Positions 27,514 through 36,147 are shown, counted from the stretch's first letter. The stretch: 38,585 bases of DNA from RUG13091 sp963619935 (GCA_963619935.1 CAVEYA010000038.1:1-38585), one strand, 5' to 3'. The notes: generated by a model from the letters alone, not told the origin. Numbers and translations: made by a program.

Positions 27514-27542
27514 AACAAAAGAGCCCTAGTTTCCTAGAGCCC
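27514..27542 (-). terminator. strand-specific terminator of the membrane-protein gene
   Basis: On the minus strand, GGGCTCTAG and CTAGGGCTC pair over 9 positions (two G-U) around a GAAA tetraloop, followed by UUUUGUU. On the plus strand the two G-U pairs become C-A mismatches, so it should terminate minus-strand transcripts only. It lies about 20 bases past the minus-strand stop. Confidence 0.8.
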
Positions 27543-27561
27543 TTTATTTTGATTGTTATAT

Positions 27562-28179
27562 TTACTTATTTTCTTCTGGTTTAGAAATTTCTTCCACAAT
27601 CACTGCATGTGCGGTGTTAATTTGTTTCTTTGCTAAAGCAAATAAAACAATACCTAACACACCGAAACAGATAAGAGCTAAGCCAGCGATGACATAGATA
27701 ATTTGAATGACGTTATAGCATAAAGAAAGAATACCTAACGCAATCGCAGCACTTGCCACAACAAAGAAAAGGACAATAATCCATGCTTTTGCACGATAGA
27801 CAATTAAGGAAATAGCCTTAAATAAGATAGAAGCGCCTAAGCAGATTAAGAGAATACCAAAGGTATAGTTGAATACTTGTTCTAATAAACCAGCTTTGAT
27901 ACCAAATCTAGCGATTAATAAGACAACGCCTAACGCAATAAATAATGAACCATATAATAATGATTCATTGAACCATTTTTTAGTTTCAGTGAAGATGCTG
28001 TCGATTAAAGATAAGGCACCAACAAAGAATAACATACAGGCTGCAACAATTGCGACGATATCACAAATGACACTGCCGTATCCAGTAAGCGCAAGAATCA
28101 AAATGGTAATACCTAACGCTACTGCGATTGAACATAAGACTATGCCAATCCATTTAGTTTTTTTGAATAAAGATTTCAT
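27562..28179 (-). CDS. DUF308-like multi-span membrane protein
   Basis: A 205-residue integral membrane protein with about six hydrophobic segments in three similar pairs (starting ~10, ~40, ~75, ~100, ~132, ~160) and a charged cytosolic tail (EEISKPEENK). The pattern of paired helices separated by short G-rich turns (FVGALSLID, LICLGASILF, LICFGVLGIV) is that of the HdeD/DUF308 group. Its function in Gram-positives is unknown. A GAGGTGAG ribosome site precedes the ATG. It is divergent from the aminopeptidase gene, with only 66 bases between, and ends at its own terminator. Confidence 0.75.
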   Translation of the reverse strand: MKSLFKKTKWIGIVLCSIAVALGITILILALTGYGSVICDIVAIVAACMLFFVGALSLIDSIFTETKKWFNESLLYGSLFIALGVVLLIARFGIKAGLLEQVFNYTFGILLICLGASILFKAISLIVYRAKAWIIVLFFVVASAAIALGILSLCYNVIQIIYVIAGLALICFGVLGIVLFALAKKQINTAHAVIVEEISKPEENK

Positions 28180-28245
28180 AATTTCTCACCTCGGTGAATA
28201 ATTATAGTATTATTTTGATAATAATCAATGAGGTAACAAAAAATT

Positions 28246-29466
28246 ATGAATCAAGAAAAATTAAGAAAATACGCTCGCTTAATTGCGGTTAAGGGAGCAG
28301 GTGTTGTCAATGGTGATGAAGTATGGATTTCATGTGCAATTGACCAACCAGATTTTATTACTATGCTTGTGGAAGAATGCTATAAAGCAGGAGCCAAGAC
28401 AGTGGAAGTAAAGTGGACCAGTGATCCAATCTATGTTTTACATTTTAAATATGAAACTGTTAATCAATTAGCGAAGACCTCTCCATATGCTCTTGCTAAA
28501 TTAAAATATGCAGTGAAGAAATTACCAACTCGCATCTATATTTCTTCTGAAGATCCAGATGGTTTGAAAGGTATTAATCAAGCTAAGATGGCTAAGGTTA
28601 ATATGAAATCATATCCAAAAGTGAAAAAATATTATGACGCGATGGACGCCAAATATAAGTGGTGTATTGCGGCAGTGCCAGGTAAGGCATGGGCAAAGAA
28701 AGTATTCCCTAAATTAAGTGAACAAGAAGCGGAAGAAAAACTTTGGGAAGCAATTTTATTAACATCACGTGTAGATGAAAATGATCCAGTAGAAAACTGG
28801 AACAAACATAATGCTTTCTTGAATCAACAAAAGAAGAAATTAGATAGTTTAGATTTAAGAAAATTAATCTATAAAGCTAGTAACGGCACGGATTTTACCG
28901 TGGAATTAATTCCTGGTATCCATTGGGGTGCTGGTGAAGAAATATTAGAAAACAAAGGTGCTTTTAATCCTAATATTCCTTCAGAAGAAACATATACTTC
29001 TCCTTTAGCGGGGCATTGTGAAGGCACTTTAGTGGCTTCTAAACCATTAAGCTATAATGGTGAATTAATTGAAGATTTCTCTATCACTTTTAAAAATGGC
29101 AAAGTGAGTGAAGTTCACGCGAGAAAGAATCAAAGATTATTAGAAAAGATGGTCCATATGGATGAAGGTGCTTCTATGTTAGGTGAGGTAGCGTTAGTCC
29201 CATATACTTCACCAATTAGAGAATCAGGTATTTTATTCTATAATACTTTATTTGACGAAAACGCCGCATGCCACGTTGCCTTAGGTAAAGGCTTTAAAGA
29301 ATTATTAGACCGCGATGTCACCAGTGAAGAAGCAAAAGAAAAAGGAATCAATGATTCCATGATTCATGTTGACTTTATGATTGGCACAAAAGATTTAGAT
29401 ATCGTTGGTGTGGATGCAAAAGGCAACAAACACCAAATCTTTAAAGATGGCGAGTGGGCTATTTAA
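28246..29466 (+). CDS. M29-family metallo-aminopeptidase (AmpS/PepS type)
   Basis: A 406-residue cytosolic aminopeptidase of family M29 with the normal family length. The metal site can be followed: the PSEETYTSP acidic pair (Glu247/248), Glu314 in LGEVALVP, His343 in NAACHVALGKG and His374/Asp376 in IHVDFMIG. The KTVEVKWTSDP segment in the N-terminal domain is also typical. These enzymes take residues from the N terminus of peptides and work in amino-acid recycling. GAGGTAA precedes the ATG. Its 3' end overlaps the convergent yolD-like gene by 8 bases. Confidence 0.93.
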   Translation: MNQEKLRKYARLIAVKGAGVVNGDEVWISCAIDQPDFITMLVEECYKAGAKTVEVKWTSDPIYVLHFKYETVNQLAKTSPYALAKLKYAVKKLPTRIYISSEDPDGLKGINQAKMAKVNMKSYPKVKKYYDAMDAKYKWCIAAVPGKAWAKKVFPKLSEQEAEEKLWEAILLTSRVDENDPVENWNKHNAFLNQQKKKLDSLDLRKLIYKASNGTDFTVELIPGIHWGAGEEILENKGAFNPNIPSEETYTSPLAGHCEGTLVASKPLSYNGELIEDFSITFKNGKVSEVHARKNQRLLEKMVHMDEGASMLGEVALVPYTSPIRESGILFYNTLFDENAACHVALGKGFKELLDRDVTSEEAKEKGINDSMIHVDFMIGTKDLDIVGVDAKGNKHQIFKDGEWAI

Positions 29467-29764
29467 GGGATACAAGTTCTTTAAAAGTAATCACTTTACG
29501 ATTTGGTAAATATAATTTTCTCTCAAAAGCGTCGATTTTCTTAATCACGCTTTTTTCTTTTAATATTTCGCCATTACGGTAATAAGTTACTTCTAATTCT
29601 TGCCCATGATAATTGGTTAAGATTTCATTTATCTCTTCTGCTTCTTCTTCGCTTATCAGTGGTTTTTCTACTTTTTGTTTATTTTGGTGTAATTTATCTA
29701 AGGATGACCATTGTTCTTTTAAAGATTTATAAGGCGCCCATTTTTTCATTCCACGATCACTCAT
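29459..29764 (-). CDS. YolD-like protein
   Basis: A 101-residue protein of the YolD-like family. It starts MSDRGMKKWAPYKSLKEQW, has an acidic helix (EEEAEEINEIL) and ends in a small beta domain (VTYYRNG...KLYLPNRKVITF). YolD proteins are nearly always encoded next to UvrX-type Y-family polymerases and are thought to assist or regulate them in DNA-damage tolerance. Its ATG overlaps the polymerase TGA (ATGA), so the two are co-translated, and it overlaps the aminopeptidase gene tail to tail. Confidence 0.85.
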   Translation of the reverse strand: MSDRGMKKWAPYKSLKEQWSSLDKLHQNKQKVEKPLISEEEAEEINEILTNYHGQELEVTYYRNGEILKEKSVIKKIDAFERKLYLPNRKVITFKELVSLK

Positions 29765-31011
29765 TTACGATGCCCTCCTATTTGATTATTTCTTTCTATA
29801 ACTGTACTTGCTTCTGTTAACGCACTGGCTCTTAATAAGATATTCTTACCATATTTATCTTGTAATTTATCCATTGTCACTTGTAAGTTATGCTTATTTT
29901 CTTGTTGTTTAGGATCTATAAATAGATTTACTTGTTTGGTGTTATTTGTGGTTAACTTTCCAAAGTTAATGCCAATATTACGGATTGGTAAATCTTGAAT
30001 GTGTTCATTATATATTTCCATTAAAGCATTATATAGTTCATCCGTATCATCACTTGGTTGTAATAAGGACATTTGTCTAGCAAATCCACCCATCGTATTT
30101 TTACTATATCCTATATATAAAGATACAAGGGAAGTATAACGATTAGAATTTCTTAAACGATGGCATAAGTCATCACACATTTCTCTAACAATTAAAGGCG
30201 CCTCATCTTTTTTATAATCGCGAAATAATACTTGAGCGATAGAGATACTTGTTTGTTTAGGAATATAAACATCGTGAATATCAGCTTCATCAATTCCATT
30301 CGCATGGTCGATTAATTGTTCTCCCATAATGCCAAAATGCTTTTTCATAAAATCCCGGTTAGAGAAGGCTAAATCTCTTACCGTGTGCACACCAAAAGCA
30401 TTGAGTTTTGCTTCTGTTTTTGCTCCTATTCCCCATATTTTACTTAATGGCTCAATCGGCCATAACTTCTCTGGCACATCTTTGATATGCATTGTCGCGA
30501 TGCCATTTTTTTCATGCTTTGCGTAGATGTCTAAGGCAACCTTAGCTAAGAAGAAATTGTCCCCAATTCCTCCTGTCGCTTGTAAGCCTGTTTTTTCTTT
30601 GATTGTGTTAATAATTAAACTTACTAATTGAAGAGGAGTTTTTTTGTAATAAGACAGATAACTTGTTAAATCAATGAATGCTTCATCAATGGAATAAACA
30701 TGGATATCTTCTTCCGCAGCGAATTCCATCATGATGGAAACTACTTCCGCACTTTTTTCAATATATCTTTCCATTCTCGGAATCGCGTATATGTAATCAT
30801 ATCCTCTAGGTAAATCTTTAATTCTTAATCTAGAAGGCACGCCTCTCTTTTTTAAATAAGGAGAGACACTTAACACAATTGTGTTCTTGCCTCTTTCTTT
30901 ATCCGCTACCACTAAAGGAGTGGTCCATGGATCTAAACCACGATCAATACACTCCACATAGGAGTAGAAAGCCTTTAAATCAATGACGCATATTGTTCTA
31001 ACTTTATTCAT
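29761..31011 (-). CDS. Y-family translesion DNA polymerase, UvrX type
   Basis: A 416-residue Y-family polymerase. It has the first catalytic motif CVIDLKAFYSYVEC (Asp11), the second VYSIDEAFIDLT (Asp109, Glu110), the GGIGDNFFLAKVALD segment of the thumb, and the helix-hairpin-helix KIWGIGAKTEAKLNAFGV. The C-terminal part is the little-finger domain (NFGKLTTNN). Together with the overlapping YolD-like gene it forms the UvrX/YolD cassette found in Bacilli, used for error-prone bypass of damaged DNA. In Bacillus such genes are often LexA-controlled; no clear SOS box was picked out upstream here. Confidence 0.93.
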   Translation of the reverse strand: MNKVRTICVIDLKAFYSYVECIDRGLDPWTTPLVVADKERGKNTIVLSVSPYLKKRGVPSRLRIKDLPRGYDYIYAIPRMERYIEKSAEVVSIMMEFAAEEDIHVYSIDEAFIDLTSYLSYYKKTPLQLVSLIINTIKEKTGLQATGGIGDNFFLAKVALDIYAKHEKNGIATMHIKDVPEKLWPIEPLSKIWGIGAKTEAKLNAFGVHTVRDLAFSNRDFMKKHFGIMGEQLIDHANGIDEADIHDVYIPKQTSISIAQVLFRDYKKDEAPLIVREMCDDLCHRLRNSNRYTSLVSLYIGYSKNTMGGFARQMSLLQPSDDTDELYNALMEIYNEHIQDLPIRNIGINFGKLTTNNTKQVNLFIDPKQQENKHNLQVTMDKLQDKYGKNILLRASALTEASTVIERNNQIGGHRK

Positions 31012-31117
31012 TGTTCCATTATTATATGCATTATTTATTTTGATTATCAGTCTTGACTTTATAGACGATAAAAGTGCGAGGTTAAATATTTAATGAATGC
31101 TTTAAAAATATATCAAG

Positions 31118-31489
31118 TTATTCTTGTGATTTCATATAACTAAACCATTCAGATAATGTGAAATAGGTGAAATCCTCATCTTGCATACGTAATACATGAT
31201 AATTTCTTAAATAATTCATATCAAATTTGTCATCTTCATAATATATTTCTTTCGGGTAATTATCTTTTAAAAGCTGTAATGTCATTTCCCACATATCTTG
31301 TTGCTTTATGGTATATTTTGCATCATATTCTTCTCTTGTTAATAGCCTCTTCAATTCCTCCTTTGTACACCCTTCTTTTTCAATAAAATCATCGCAGTAA
31401 GTTTTATTTGTGTACTGCCCACTTTTGCTTTCATGTCCGGGCGGAATATAAGATTGTTGTTCATCTCCATTATTTCGTTTAGTGTTCAT
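31118..31489 (-). CDS. small hypothetical protein
   Basis: A 123-residue soluble, acidic protein not recognised as a known family. It has a polar N terminus (SYIPPGHESKSGQYTNKTYC), a helical middle (GCTKEELKRLLTREEYDAKY) and an aromatic C-terminal part (YFTLSEWFSYMKSQE). No signal peptide or membrane span is present. A GCAGGTGATG ribosome site stands 2 bases before the ATG of MNTKRNN. Codon use looks like that of the neighbours, which supports a real gene. It follows the polymerase on the same strand order but is separated by 106 bases, so it probably has its own transcript. Confidence 0.6.
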   Translation of the reverse strand: MNTKRNNGDEQQSYIPPGHESKSGQYTNKTYCDDFIEKEGCTKEELKRLLTREEYDAKYTIKQQDMWEMTLQLLKDNYPKEIYYEDDKFDMNYLRNYHVLRMQDEDFTYFTLSEWFSYMKSQE

Positions 31490-31723
31490 TTCATCACCTG
31501 CCCTTTTCTTATTTATTTACTTACATCTAAACACACATAAAAATGCATTTCTAAAGCAAATTTCACAGTTAAAATTTGACAAAAATAAGTGTTGGAATAG
31601 CAGTTTATTATAAGCATTGCTTTAGACTTAAAAATAGTTCACAAAAATATAAAAATCTTGTACACTGTCCAAAAATTTCAAACTTTGTTTAATAAGACAC
31701 TAATAAGAAAAAAATAAGAATGC

Positions 31724-31729
31724 TATAAT
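31724..31729 (+). promoter_or_regulatory. -10 box of rmuC
   Basis: TATAAT preceded by TGC (31721-31723, not a full TGN extension) lies 27 bases before the RmuC start, with GAGGTAGG as the ribosome site in between. The -35 region is AT-rich and unclear. The remaining ~230 bases up to 31490 are AT-rich and show no gene. Confidence 0.5.
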
Positions 31730-31755
31730 CATAACATCATTATTGAGGTAGGTTT

Positions 31756-32997
31756 ATGGAAAAAGTTTTATTAATCGTTTTATTAGTTATCAGTGCTTTC
31801 ATTTTAGTGGCCATATTAGTGCTACTAATTGTTTTAATTAAAAATAGAAAACAAAAGATAGAATTACCAAATAATAATGAACAATTAAAAGAACTAGGAG
31901 CTTTGTCTAATGAAATTAAGAATGTCTCTGAATCTATTAATAGTAATATGAAGATTACTCTTGCTAATGAGATGCTTAAAGTACAAGAAAAAGCTAATCA
32001 AAATAGTGAGGAGAACAACGCTAAATTAGAACGCTTTCAAAGTGGCATTAACGATTCCTTAAATAAGAGATTTGATGCTTTAAACGATCAAATGGTCAAA
32101 CGCCTTAATGAGATTAATCAAAAAGTAGAAGATAAATTAAAAGAAGGGTTTAAGAATACTTCTGAAACAATGAGTACAGTGCAAGCTCAATTAGCAGCGA
32201 TAGATAACGCACAAAAGAATATTGAAAAGTTATCTGGCGAAGTTGTCTCTTTAAAACAAGTATTAGAAGGAAACCAAAGCCGTGGGCAATATGGGGAATA
32301 TCAATTAAGCATGGTTTTGCATAATGTTTTTGGTGATACAGTGGGTTGTTATGAAGAACAATACACAATGCGAAAAAGTAAAAGTGGGGAAGATGATGTC
32401 AGAGCGGACGCGGTGGTATTTATGCCTGAACCAAATAAAATGATTTGTATTGATTCTAAGTTCCCATTCCAAGATTACGCAAAGTTATTTGACACGGATA
32501 ACGAAAAAGAAAAAGAAGAATTATTAAAATCGTTTAATAGTGCAGTAAAGAAACATATCACAGCGATTAAAGATAAATATATTGTTCCAGATAAGACCGC
32601 TCCAGAAGCTTTAATGTTTATTCCTAATGATGGTGTATTTGCTTTTATTCATCATAATTGTTTAGACGCAGTAGAATACGCTCGTAATCAAAAAGTGATT
32701 ATTGTTTCTCCTAGTACATTACCAGCAATATTAGTGACTATTAATATGCTACGTATTGAAGTTGAAAGAGCAAAAAATGTGAAAGAGATATCGGATCAAT
32801 TAACAAAATTAGGCAAACAATTCTCTTTATTTGGTGAAGATTGGGGTAAATTATCTAACCAATTAAAAACAATTTCTAATACACGTGAACGATTAGACAC
32901 AAGAGTGAATCGTATTACTAACAAATTTGAATCAATCAGTAATGCGGATATCTCTAATGAGGATATTCCTCAAATTGAAGAAAACGATGACCAGTAG
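31756..32997 (+). CDS. rmuC: RmuC-family DNA recombination protein
   Basis: A 413-residue RmuC-family protein with one N-terminal membrane span (~4-27), a long coiled coil (~40-175) and the RmuC nuclease-like domain (~175-390). The domain shows EGNQSRGQYGEYQL, ICIDSKFPFQDYAKL and FIPNDGVFAFIHHN, close to the family signatures. RmuC limits sequence inversions at repeats and is thought to trim DNA ends. The length and order are normal. It has its own promoter and no obvious operon partner; an AT-rich hairpin (32999-33006 with 33028-33035) after the stop may slow transcription before the tRNA gene. Confidence 0.92.
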   Translation: MEKVLLIVLLVISAFILVAILVLLIVLIKNRKQKIELPNNNEQLKELGALSNEIKNVSESINSNMKITLANEMLKVQEKANQNSEENNAKLERFQSGINDSLNKRFDALNDQMVKRLNEINQKVEDKLKEGFKNTSETMSTVQAQLAAIDNAQKNIEKLSGEVVSLKQVLEGNQSRGQYGEYQLSMVLHNVFGDTVGCYEEQYTMRKSKSGEDDVRADAVVFMPEPNKMICIDSKFPFQDYAKLFDTDNEKEKEELLKSFNSAVKKHITAIKDKYIVPDKTAPEALMFIPNDGVFAFIHHNCLDAVEYARNQKVIIVSPSTLPAILVTINMLRIEVERAKNVKEISDQLTKLGKQFSLFGEDWGKLSNQLKTISNTRERLDTRVNRITNKFESISNADISNEDIPQIEENDDQ

Positions 32998-33020
32998 GAT
33001 TATCTAGTTTTACTTAACAT

Positions 33021-33049
33021 TTGAAATTAGATAATTTTATATGTAATAT
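33021..33049 (+). promoter_or_regulatory. promoter of tRNA-Ala
   Basis: TTGAAA (33021-33026) and TAATAT (33044-33049) with a 17-base spacer, placing the transcript start just before the tRNA at 33061. Confidence 0.65.
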
Positions 33050-33060
33050 ATTTCTCGCAT

Positions 33061-33136
33061 GGGCCAATAGCTCAGTTGGGAGAGCGCATCGTTCGCAACG
33101 ATGAGGTCGCCGGTTCGATCCCGGTTTGGTCCACCA
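33061..33136 (+). tRNA. tRNA-Ala, anticodon CGC
   Basis: A complete 76-base cloverleaf with encoded CCA. The acceptor stem GGGCCAA pairs with TTGGTCC and includes the G3-U70 pair that defines alanine tRNAs. The D stem is GCTC/GAGC, the anticodon stem CATCG/CGATG, and the loop TTCGCAA places CGC at 33094-33096. GGTTCGATC forms the T loop. It reads GCG codons, which is notable in an AT-rich genome where the usual alanine tRNA is TGC. Confidence 0.95.
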
Positions 33137-33177
33137 TGTTAGAGGATAACCGAACTAGTTTATGGTTCAGAATAAAT

Positions 33178-33207
33178 AAGGCGAATTTGTAAAAGCTCGC
33201 CTTTTTT
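33178..33207 (+). terminator. intrinsic terminator after tRNA-Ala
   Basis: AAGGCGA (33178-33184) pairs with TCGCCTT (33197-33203) around a 12-base loop, and the Ts continue to 33207. It ends the single-tRNA transcript. Confidence 0.85.
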
Positions 33208-33630
33208 AATGAAAAATTTTGTTTCCGGTTCCTTTCACTTCACTAAGGAAATTCCAAACTATCTAGTCTTTCTGGTTAATATTTTTGCTGGCAGCAATAT
33301 TGATCGTTATAAATAATCTTTTTACATTTTTTATTTTAATAAATAAACGAACTATAGTTTATCATTTATCGAAACAACAATGGATGATTATTTTAAAGAG
33401 CAGTTAGAAAGGGACAAAATTAAAATATGTTAACTGTTAAAAAACTTCTCTCTTTTAATTAATTTATAAATCGTTTGTGGGTACATACGGCCTCACACAA
33501 GAGCGCATATATGCCTAATACATTCGCCACACAAGCGCACATAAAGGAATAATTAGGTATTTTTTGACATAAAATAAGTAGTGTTTTTCTTTGATGCCAT
33601 CTCACTTTTCTTTATATTAAAATTTTAAGG
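33208..33630. other. gene-poor spacer with imperfect repeats and a hairpin
   Basis: No convincing gene was found in these ~420 bases. Short protein-like fragments occur in different frames (about 33239-33316 and 33350-33432), each cut by stops, so a decayed gene is possible but unproven. The stretch 33491-33545 is less AT-rich and holds CACACAAGAGCGCATATA, echoed 34 bases later by CACACAAGCGCACATAA. It is flanked by an 8-bp stem (33512-33519 with 33552-33559) that runs into a T-rich tract, which could be an RNA terminator or leader element. Confidence 0.4.
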
Positions 33631-33659
33631 TTGCATTGCTTTTTAAAAAAGCGTATAGT
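33631..33659 (+). promoter_or_regulatory. promoter of the SipW cassette
   Basis: TTGCAT (33631-33636) and TATAGT (33654-33659) with exactly 17 bases between. The predicted transcript start (~33666) lies downstream of the alternative upstream ATG at 33636 and ahead of the ribosome site AAAGGAG (33682-33688). This supports the start at 33699. Confidence 0.75.
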
Positions 33660-33698
33660 TTTATCTTGCAGTGCGATTGCGAAAGGAGAAAGAAATTT

Positions 33699-34322
33699 AT
33701 GAAAAAAATCGTCGTTAAAGGTTTATTACCACTCATGATGGGAACCGCAATTATTGGATCTGGTTTCTCAATCTGGATTTTCAATGATTCTAAAGTGGAA
33801 CAAACTCAAACAATTAGCAAAGAAATCACACAAGTTGCTGGCGTTGGTTCATTAGAAGCTGCTGATGCTATGAAAATTGTTTTTGACCAAACTTCTAGTA
33901 AGAGAACAGAAATTGGTGTTACCAGCTCTGCTGCTGCTAATGGTATTACAGTGCAATACGCTGATGGCGCTGATACAACTGCTACCTATACTAAAATTGG
34001 TTCTACACCAAATGAAAACGGTGAAGTCGATGAAGGTGATCCTATTTATCACCAATTCACAACAACCATCACTGTTACTGGTGATTTAGCAAATTACATT
34101 ACCATCGGTTATGATGTTGCTAGCGCTACAGTGACAAGCACAAGTGGTGTTTGGACAATCAAATTAGCTGAAAATGAAAATGACTTTGATTGGACAAAAG
34201 TTAACATTAATTACGCTACAGGCAAAGAACCAAGCAAACTTGATGAATACAAAACATTAAGAACAGCTGTTAATGCTGCAACTATTACTGCTAAGTACAC
34301 TGTTGAAGTGTTAAGTAAGTAA
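33699..34322 (+). CDS. SipW-dependent exported protein, TasA/camelysin-like candidate
   Basis: A 207-residue exported protein. The signal segment (KKIVVKGLLPLMMGTAIIGS) is followed by GFSIWIFNDSKVEQTQ, the pattern that marks substrates of SipW-type signal peptidases (as in TasA, CalY and camelysin). The mature part is threonine- and alanine-rich with many predicted beta strands (FTTTITVTGDLANYITIGY, ATVTSTSGVWTIKL) and lacks cysteine, as expected for a fibre or matrix subunit. It has no sorting signal. The start at 33699 follows AAAGGAG; an in-frame ATG at 33636 lies before the predicted transcript start. It is the first gene of the cassette, next to its peptidase. Membership in the TasA family is inferred from the signal segment and context, not from overall similarity. 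Confidence 0.7.
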   Translation: MKKIVVKGLLPLMMGTAIIGSGFSIWIFNDSKVEQTQTISKEITQVAGVGSLEAADAMKIVFDQTSSKRTEIGVTSSAAANGITVQYADGADTTATYTKIGSTPNENGEVDEGDPIYHQFTTTITVTGDLANYITIGYDVASATVTSTSGVWTIKLAENENDFDWTKVNINYATGKEPSKLDEYKTLRTAVNAATITAKYTVEVLSK

Positions 34323-34387
34323 TTACTGAATTAAATTTCTTTTATTTATATTAATTTGAAAATGCCGCGAAAGGAGGAAACACACTG

Positions 34388-35368
34388 ATGGAATTTATAA
34401 AGTCATCTGGAATAAATGCATATGTATTCTTAATTGCTATTCTTGTGATTGTTTTATTTGGTGCTGCTTTTATCCTCTTAGCGGCATTTTTCTTTAATGC
34501 AAAAAAGAAAAATATCGAAAACGGGCTCGATGATAAAGAAATTACTGGTGACGTCGAGCGTTATATTACAAAGCGTCTAAAAAGAAACAAAGCTTGTGAT
34601 TTAAGATCAATGGATAAAGACCTTAAATCCACCAAAAAACAAAATCGCACAATTAATCGCACTACAAATATCATATTAGCCGCTTTATTTGCCGTATTTA
34701 CTGTCTTAATCGTTTTTGCTTTAACAAGCAAAGCCCAAGGTGATCAATTATGGTTCGGTAATACTGCTATGTTAGTAATCCAAACAGATTCCATGGAAAC
34801 TGCTTATAAGAATAACGAATATTTAAAAGACGAAAATGGAAACTTTAATGAAAAAGATCGTATTAAACAATACTCTTTTATTACTATAAATAAGGAACAA
34901 AAATACATAGATAATATTGCTCCTTATGATGTGGTTGCTTTTAAGTTTTTACAAGACCAAGGTGATTCCTATGTGACTGTTGTCCATAGACTCATTAAAA
35001 TCGAATATGATGAAAATGGTGAAGCACTTTACACCTTTAGAGGTGACGCGAATACTCAATCTTATGCTTCTGAAACTAGAATCAAAAAAGATTTAATTAT
35101 TGGTGTTTACCAAACTGAAGGATATAAAGGTGCAAAGAATGTAGCTTTTGGTTTCTTTGTAACTTATTTACAATCCAATATTGGTATTATCGTTGTCGTT
35201 GTGGCTTTCGTTGTTATGGGTATATATTCTGTCTTAAATGACCGTTTATCTGTTCCATACGATGAACGATTTGAATACCTTATTAGTCAAGAAGGCGAAG
35301 CTATTGCTTTTAATAAAAGCAAGGAACTTCATATGAAAGAAAATCACAAAAAGAAAGGTGATCATTAA
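34388..35368 (+). CDS. SipW-like type I signal peptidase
   Basis: A 326-residue membrane protein of the S26B (SipW/ER-type) signal peptidases. Catalytic Ser135 lies in IQTDSMETAY. In place of the bacterial lysine there is His200 in VTVVHRLI, the hallmark of the Ser-His branch, and FRGDAN with Asp220 forms the last box. Membrane spans are at ~10-37, ~93-113 and ~262-282. The ~55-residue basic cytosolic segment between the first two spans and the charged C-terminal tail make it longer than Bacillus SipW (about 190 residues). AAAGGAGG stands ahead of the ATG. Flanked by three proteins with SipW-type signals, it is their likely dedicated processing enzyme. Confidence 0.9.
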   Translation: MEFIKSSGINAYVFLIAILVIVLFGAAFILLAAFFFNAKKKNIENGLDDKEITGDVERYITKRLKRNKACDLRSMDKDLKSTKKQNRTINRTTNIILAALFAVFTVLIVFALTSKAQGDQLWFGNTAMLVIQTDSMETAYKNNEYLKDENGNFNEKDRIKQYSFITINKEQKYIDNIAPYDVVAFKFLQDQGDSYVTVVHRLIKIEYDENGEALYTFRGDANTQSYASETRIKKDLIIGVYQTEGYKGAKNVAFGFFVTYLQSNIGIIVVVVAFVVMGIYSVLNDRLSVPYDERFEYLISQEGEAIAFNKSKELHMKENHKKKGDH

Positions 35369-35370
35369 AT

Positions 35371-36147
35371 ATGAAGAAGAGAGTCGTCTTTGCTATTATT
35401 CCTTTAGTAGTAATTCCTCTTGTTATTGGCGGAGGTTTTGCTATTTTTATTTTCAGCAAGGGTTCAGTTAGTGAAAACCAAGCTGTAAATATTGAAATTG
35501 AAAATGCGAAAGATATCGGTGAATTAAAACTCGTTTATAAAGATGGCGATAACTATCTTAATGAATTAGATAGAACAGATTTAACTAACACAGTTGTGCT
35601 TGGTTATCAAAACGCGATGCTTGTAAATAGTGATAATCCTACCCAAGGCCGTAATTTCATTCTTGAATATGAACATCCAACAGCGACCGAATACACTGGA
35701 GACGCATTAGGCTTATATTGTTCCTTTGAAGTCAGTGACACTGACGCAAGAGGAGTTAATATTTTAAAAGCCAGTGATGGAAAATTATATTCTCAATCAA
35801 ATTCTGTCGTAGATATCTATCAACCATCTAAAATCATATATAAGGAAGTAGATTCTACTTCTATTACACAAGCCAATTTTACTGTTAAAGAAGAATTAAC
35901 TACTTCTAAAACATATGTTTGCAAAATTATGGATATTACCCCAACTCTTAATGGCGGTACATTCTATTACGATTTAAATTTAGCTTTGATATTTGCTACA
36001 TACAATGTGACTTATGCTGGTTCTGACCAAAAGGGTACTTTTGCTCCGATTGCGTCATATTCTTATGATTCACATATTGCTAAATTTAAAGCTAATCAAG
36101 CAGCATGCCAAAACGCATCTGCGAATATCAAATTCTACTTAGAATAA
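35371..36147 (+). CDS. second SipW-dependent exported protein
   Basis: A 258-residue protein with an N-terminal signal span (KKRVVFAIIPLVVIPLVIGG) followed by GFAIFIFSKGSVSENQ, the same motif as in the two other cassette proteins. The mature part is beta-rich with a DIGELKLVYKDG start and no recognised domain; Cys residues are few. It starts 2 bases after the peptidase stop with AAAGGTGATC as ribosome site, so the two are co-translated. It is probably another component of the same surface structure, such as a minor subunit or anchor. The family was not recognised. Confidence 0.7.
   Translation: MKKRVVFAIIPLVVIPLVIGGGFAIFIFSKGSVSENQAVNIEIENAKDIGELKLVYKDGDNYLNELDRTDLTNTVVLGYQNAMLVNSDNPTQGRNFILEYEHPTATEYTGDALGLYCSFEVSDTDARGVNILKASDGKLYSQSNSVVDIYQPSKIIYKEVDSTSITQANFTVKEELTTSKTYVCKIMDITPTLNGGTFYYDLNLALIFATYNVTYAGSDQKGTFAPIASYSYDSHIAKFKANQAACQNASANIKFYLE

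Noticed and set aside
33239..33432. Decayed gene in the spacer before the SipW cassette
   Set aside because: Short protein-like stretches occur in more than one frame but are too brief to identify, so no pseudogene is called.
33636..33698. Upstream in-frame ATG as start of the first SipW substrate
   Set aside because: It overlaps the -35 box and lies before the predicted transcript start; the ATG at 33699 has a strong ribosome site and begins a normal signal segment.
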